A stretch of DNA of 64,000 nt from Phorcus lineatus (Eukaryota; Mollusca; Gastropoda; Trochida; Trochidae). Of this stretch, positions 60,043 to 64,000 are shown piece by piece (within the stretch, counting starts at the first letter, position 1; each line of letters begins with the position of its first letter). Location: contig OV121084.1 in the NCBI GenBank assembly GCA_921293015.1, forward strand, positions 50,503,864-50,567,863, written 5' to 3'. The position numbers were made by a program, and so were the translations under genes. The notes under the pieces were generated by a model that saw only the letters and a list, made by a program, of their open reading frames with translations, was not told where the DNA came from and made no database searches.

Positions 60043-60186
60043 TGTGACAGGGTGAAATAAAAGCATTCCTACTGGCTTTGGCCAGAGGGATATCTCTTTG
60101 GCTGAATCGGTAGAGTGTAGGACTCTCACCCGGAGGTCCCGGGTTCGAATACCGCGGGAGGTGATCTCACAATCACTTCTGTTACA
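60043..60186 (+). repeat. 3' LTR with pol III A and B boxes
   Basis: Identical to the left LTR except at 60124. Boxes A and B are at 60099-60110 and 60142-60153. Preceded by the polypurine tract at about 60028-60037. Confidence 0.9.
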
Positions 60187-60494
60187 TTTACAATTAATTT
60201 ACATGTACATGTAGGTATACATTATGTGTTTTTGAATATATTTCTATCATGTTAAAGGGGCAAATATTATAAAGTCATACATAAATGAAAATAAACAATA
60301 TCAAGTATTGTTTTCGAACAAAATGTGTCGACACATGTTGTAGTTTGCATTTCTATATATGAAAACATTTTTAATGAAATTACTATACTAAAATAGAATA
60401 AATAATTAACTGACACTTTGAAAACTTAAGAGTGTTTAAGAATTATAAGATATTCAAATGATAATAAATTCAAATGAATATTATATTCATTTCA

Positions 60495-60746
60495 ATGGCA
60501 TTGAACCCAATTTGGTTTATCATTGAGTTTATGCTAGAAAATGGAAGTTTGCGTTTAGACTACTACCGAAAACAAAGCAACAACCAAGTTAAAGATTACA
60601 GAACACGGGAGATTATTCATTGTTGAATAATATGCAGTCAGAAGAAAGGTTGCTACTTTTTCCTTGTCCAGAATACACAGAGATGCTGTACAGAAGTAAA
60701 TATATCTATGACTGACAACGTTATCTGGCATAATCCTGCATGCAAG
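60495..60746 (+). pseudogene. Decayed paralogue of the 51571 secreted-protein exon
   Basis: From ATG 60495 the frame aligns end to end with the exon at 51571. The hydrophobic start ends in (L)ENGS, then come DYYRKQ, DYRTREIIHC, ICSQ-KGCYFF, QRC and a final WHNPACK, with the same donor TGCAAG|GTTTGTATC at 60746/60747. The reading frame is kept for 84 codons, apart from one in-frame TGA directly after IIHC, where the paralogue has TCA (Ser). The acceptor upstream is also damaged (TTTCA|ATGG, no AG), and the signal peptide has charged residues. So it is a nonfunctional or exon-skipped copy. Conservation of the cysteine positions and donor indicates a tandem gene duplication. The TRIM inserted 309 bp upstream. 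Confidence 0.8.
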
Positions 60747-60749
60747 GTT

Positions 60750-62680
60750 TGTATCTTCATGGTATATTATTTCTATTTTGATGCTTATGTTGTTCATAGC
60801 GTACAAAATATAAGTTATGTGGAAGCAATTTGCTATTTGAGAAATTCATGGACATTAACAGGATATTTTCACAGGAAATTTTAAATAATGAATATCTTTA
60901 ATTAGAAAGTAACGTGATTTGTAGATGAATTTGAAGGAGTGACAGACGCCTTTTTGTCCTTGTGCTCGATAAAACGAGCTTCTCGTTCGTGTCGCATAAA
61001 CTAGGCCTCAAAAGAAAGTATTCATACTGCTGGGGGTAAAAAGAAAAGCATGTATAGAATAATATGTGTTTGATGTCAATGGAGTATTTAATTCCTAAGA
61101 AAATGTAAAAACTCCCATTCCCTGCCTAGTTGAATGTACCGTTTGGATGAAGCCAATCAGAAACGTGCTTTCTTAATCTGTAGTTTTACGCAAACCTATT
61201 GGCACGTTACGCGTTAAAATGACACAGAGTATGTTTTATGATTTTTCACGTGGCTTGATTTAGAGTCAAAATACCATATGACCTGAGTTAAACTCACATC
61301 GCCCCACTAAACTTGCATATTTATCTCTAAATTATCACAATTATTATATTTTCATGTTTTCAATGATAATTGAAATAAAGCCATATACATGTTAGAAAGT
61401 CGAAATTCTGCGTCCAATTTACATATATATTACTTAAATGACCTATTATACACTACCAGTCACTATTTGGCTTTGTGTTTGATGTAAATAAGTTTCTAAA
61501 TTTACGTTTGAGTGATTGGCGCGCGCCATTGTCCCGTTTTCGATCACAAATCACAACTTAAACATGTTTATTTTCAGTGTATTGCACAAATAAGCAATAT
61601 GATACTGATTTTCAGAAAAAACCATGATTCTTGATAAAATAACACATTTTATGAAGCTTGACATATTTGACTCTGTGGCCCTTTAAACATATTTACTCCA
61701 GGTTAATACTGCCGTAAACAAATGCCTTTGTAGTATCTTAAACCAGCGAGTAATAATGAAAATTGGACATAAGAAGATACATATAACAAAGGATATTTTA
61801 AAAATAAAAATGGTAGATTAGACAAATACAATAATTGTAATTTTCAGACGATGCAGATTGGGCCATCGACTAAGAAAATATCCAAAAGTAAATCCTATTA
61901 CTTTAAATTGTAACCTTGCTATGCTGTTTTTAACATAATTATGCTCATGAAAGTTACCATCCGTCTGCCTCTGTGATCACTGTTTGCCATTTTACGAACT
62001 TTATATAATCCTACATGTAAGATTATATCCTAAGTTTTAGTCTTATGTGCTTGAGTATCTTGTTGCAGTCGACTAGGTCTCAATATATGTCAAAACGTAG
62101 TCACAGATCAAATCATACTATCTTCAGTTATACAACTTCCCGACCTTTTTGGACCACGTCCACTCTTAAACGTAAGGTCTGCAAAGTATCGTTTGTCATT
62201 TGTTGTTCTAAATGTTCTTTCAATTTACTCGCGAGTTTGTAAAGACCCATCTGAGACCGAATTGCAACCATTTCATGACTGTCCTTATGATGTAAACTAA
62301 TCAGTGAGATGATAAGTAATAAGGTCAACCAATATGACACTGTCACTGTTTTCTTCCAACAAACTCTATGGTCTTGTTCATATCAAATACCTTTTCTACT
62401 TACTTATTGAAGTAGGACTCGTTTAAATTCATGAAGATTATTAATACTCAAGGAAGTGTCTCGTATGACTTTTACAAAAAAAAGTGAAATTTTTTATTGC
62501 TCGAGCTTGAGCGAGGGTTATATTCAAATTCCCATGAGTTTCGTAAAATTCCTATAACGAAGTTCTGAGTGTAATAAATTCTTTATTAACGATTTTATTC
62601 AGTCTAAATTGCATTGAAGCATTCAGAAAATGGTCTGCCTCCCGTACAAAGACACTGCTTATCGCTGAACGTAATCCTTA
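60750..62680. other. No exon identified; presumed intron of the decayed paralogue
   Basis: AT-rich sequence with overlapping short ORFs at 62045-62346 on both strands and no motif. If 60495-60746 and the pieces from 62684 onward are one locus, this is intronic. Confidence 0.3.
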
Positions 62681-62683
62681 CAG

Positions 62684-62890
62684 GATAACAGCTCAGGACC
62701 AGATGGGGAAAAATCAATTGTCATGGAGGACATATATTGCGAAGAGTTTGTGAAAGATGGAAGGGCAACTACATTGCCTTCAACAGACATCTTCACCCTG
62801 GACACAAGGAACATTTTATTCTTACGTAGAACATTCAATTACACAACAATCACAATGTTTATAAAACAAATGATATCATTTCGAATTTAG
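62684..62890 (+). pseudogene. Exon-like piece upstream of the C-terminal exon
   Basis: After CGTAATCCTTACAG (AG at 62682-62683) a frame reads DNSSGPDGEKSIVMEDIYCEE...TLPSTDIFTLDTRN with no stop until 62888. A second frame over the same bases (INCHGGHILRRVCERWKG...) is also open to 62829. The region is richer in GC than the surroundings and looks coding, but the true frame and the donor are unclear. It probably belongs to the same decayed locus as the following exon. Confidence 0.3.
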
Positions 62891-63059
62891 CCATCAATCC
62901 AACACATCCTGAACTTTATTTTCTTGTACAGGGTCGTTTGATTAGAATGTCATACTATGGAATTTATGCAAGGGTCAAACAAAACCATAACCTTGTTCAG
63001 CTCATGTGTTACAATACTGTTAGGAAACTTATTTTTTTATTAATCGAACCTTTTTCTAT

Positions 63060-63476
63060 ATATTTTCGGAGGGTCGTTCCAAACTACAACTTTCCTTTGA
63101 AGGGCCATATGAAGAACCTATTGATATGGTGTGTTATGATAAGTGTGTGTATGTTTACAAGCTTTAAAGGATGCAACATCATGGTCGTTGAAGGGAAATT
63201 TGACAAATCGTACGAGCTGCCTTGTAAAGTTCCTTCAAAGTTGGGCTTTCAAATGACAATTGTTCCAACATAAATGACATTTCCAAGCTTGGATGGTCTC
63301 GGAAAGACCGACAAGAAAATCAAGATGATTTATTCACACATACTTTCGACCATAAGGTTTCATCGACTGACGTTGAGTCCAAGGATTCTTGTAGATATCC
63401 TAATACGAGTGTAACGTATGTTGGCGCAATTTTTGTGTCCATGGCTGTCCCCTTTGTCTATAAAACGTTTCATTAA
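63060..63476 (+). pseudogene. C-terminal exon with membrane segment, two frameshifts
   Basis: The coding-like signal starts as GRSKLQLSFEGPYEEPIDMV, then CYDKCVYVYK in one frame. It switches to another for KGCNIMVVEGKFDKSYELPC near 63155-63245, then returns to the first frame for NDNCSNINDISKLGWSRKDR ... SCRYPN and a hydrophobic end (VTYVGAIFVSMAVPFVYKTF), with TAA at 63474-63476. Two compensating one-base indels explain this. The last segment looks like a C-terminal membrane anchor or GPI-signal-like end. The cysteine pattern C-x3-C...GC suggests an extracellular module. It lies 2.7 kb downstream of the decayed first exon and is probably the 3' end of that paralogue. Confidence 0.45.
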
Positions 63477-63479
63477 AAA

Positions 63480-64000
63480 GGAAATCATTATTTGAAAGAA
63501 TATATTTCACACTTTCTATCATAGAACTTTGCACGTGAAGTAAATGTATTAAGAAACTGTTTGAGGTATAGGCAACCTATTAGACGATAAATACGTATAT
63601 GCGAGAATATGTATATGAGATAAATATATATGTGTACTATTTTGCAAATATATTAGTATTCAAATTAAAGATGCTTTGTTTCAAAAGATAAAGAAACCTT
63701 TCCTTAACATTTCAAATATTGTAATATATAAAATATATAAATATTGTAAAGGTTTTGAAAAAATTCGCGTTTTCATAATAAATGACAGAGAGACCGTCAA
63801 CGGGTAAACATGTCTGAGTCAGAAAACGAACTAATCATCTGCGAACAAACTGGTATGTAAATTGTAAAACCTACAACATATTTCATATTGCTTGATAACA
63901 GTATACTTTCCTATCCTCTAATTGAAAGCAGGCTCTTTTAATTAATATATTTAACGTAACATTAAAAATATAAATGTTAACTAAAAGGGGATACTTCTAA
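63480..64000. other. No gene seen
   Basis: Very AT-rich. An ATG at 63810 opens only a short MSESENELIICEQTGM frame, followed by a stop. Its GGTATG could be a donor (a first exon encoding MSESENELIICEQT), but this cannot be confirmed at the window edge. Confidence 0.25.

Larger units (their letters stand above)
59772..60186 (+). mobile_element. TRIM retroelement with tRNA-like sequence in its LTRs
   Basis: A complete 415-bp element. Two 144-bp direct terminal repeats (59772-59915, 60043-60186) start TGTGACAGGG and end TTACA, so they are TG...CA. They differ at one base (A at 59853, T at 60124), which indicates a very recent insertion. A 4-bp target duplication TTTA flanks it (59768-59771, 60187-60190). 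Two bases after the left LTR lies an 18-nt primer binding site, TGGCGCCCAACGTGGGGC, the sequence complementary to the 3' end of tRNA-Lys used by many retroelements. A purine tract GTGGAGGGGGG precedes the right LTR. The 127-bp interior has no coding capacity. This is the architecture of a terminal-repeat retrotransposon in miniature, which must be copied by another element's enzymes. Confidence 0.92.

Noticed and set aside
1-64000. CRISPR arrays, operons, prophage or bacterial genes
   Set aside because: The direct repeats are satellites without spacers, and the gene structure is that of intron-bearing animal DNA.

Overview
The window looks like animal nuclear DNA from a marine invertebrate, most probably a mollusc. 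It is AT-rich, has GT-AG introns, short coding exons kilometres of bases apart in relative terms, and dense old repeats: SINEs with molluscan-type tails, a hAT-type MITE, a mariner remnant, LINE reverse-transcriptase debris, (TA)n tracts and minisatellites. There are no operons, no ribosome binding sites and no long multi-domain ORFs. Most short ORFs are chance or repeat-encoded. The species assignment is inference.

Layout. 1-9.8 kb: two diverged copies of one repeat segment, each with a decayed LINE RT piece on the minus strand. 11.8-12.8 kb: one long minus-strand exon for a secreted or membrane protein very rich in N-glycosylation sites. 14.6-14.9 kb: SINE. 15.8 kb: a candidate first coding exon. 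16.8-22.1 kb: gene-poor, but with six perfect TGACGTCA octamers. 23.3-23.5 kb: a (TA)n tract followed by a repeat carrying a minus-strand hammerhead ribozyme. 27.7-28.1 and 33.6 kb: SINE copies. 35.8-36.05 kb: a perfect 53-bp inverted repeat made of two head-to-head copies of the ribozyme element's cleaved 5' end. 40.5-40.8 kb: mariner transposase remnant. 45.36-45.84 kb: a complete hAT-type MITE with 8-bp target-site duplications, filled by 63-bp tandem repeats. 47.2-47.8 kb: coding-like exons. 49.5-50.3 kb: a 22-bp minisatellite array.

51.5-63.5 kb is the main gene-bearing part. It has a first coding exon for a small secreted cysteine-rich protein (51571-51825), a probable last exon at 54279-54487, a decayed paralogue of the first exon at 60495-60746 with the same splice donor, and a broken C-terminal exon with a membrane segment at 62.9-63.48 kb. 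This reads as a local tandem family. Between the two paralogues lies a very young 415-bp terminal-repeat retrotransposon in miniature (TRIM, 59772-60186). Its 144-bp LTRs contain tRNA-like pol III promoter boxes and it uses a tRNA-Lys-type primer binding site.

The strongest unusual items are the tRNA-carrying TRIM, the hammerhead ribozyme repeat and its palindromic derivative, and the tandem-repeat hAT MITE. No database search was possible, so family names rest on motifs read by eye.
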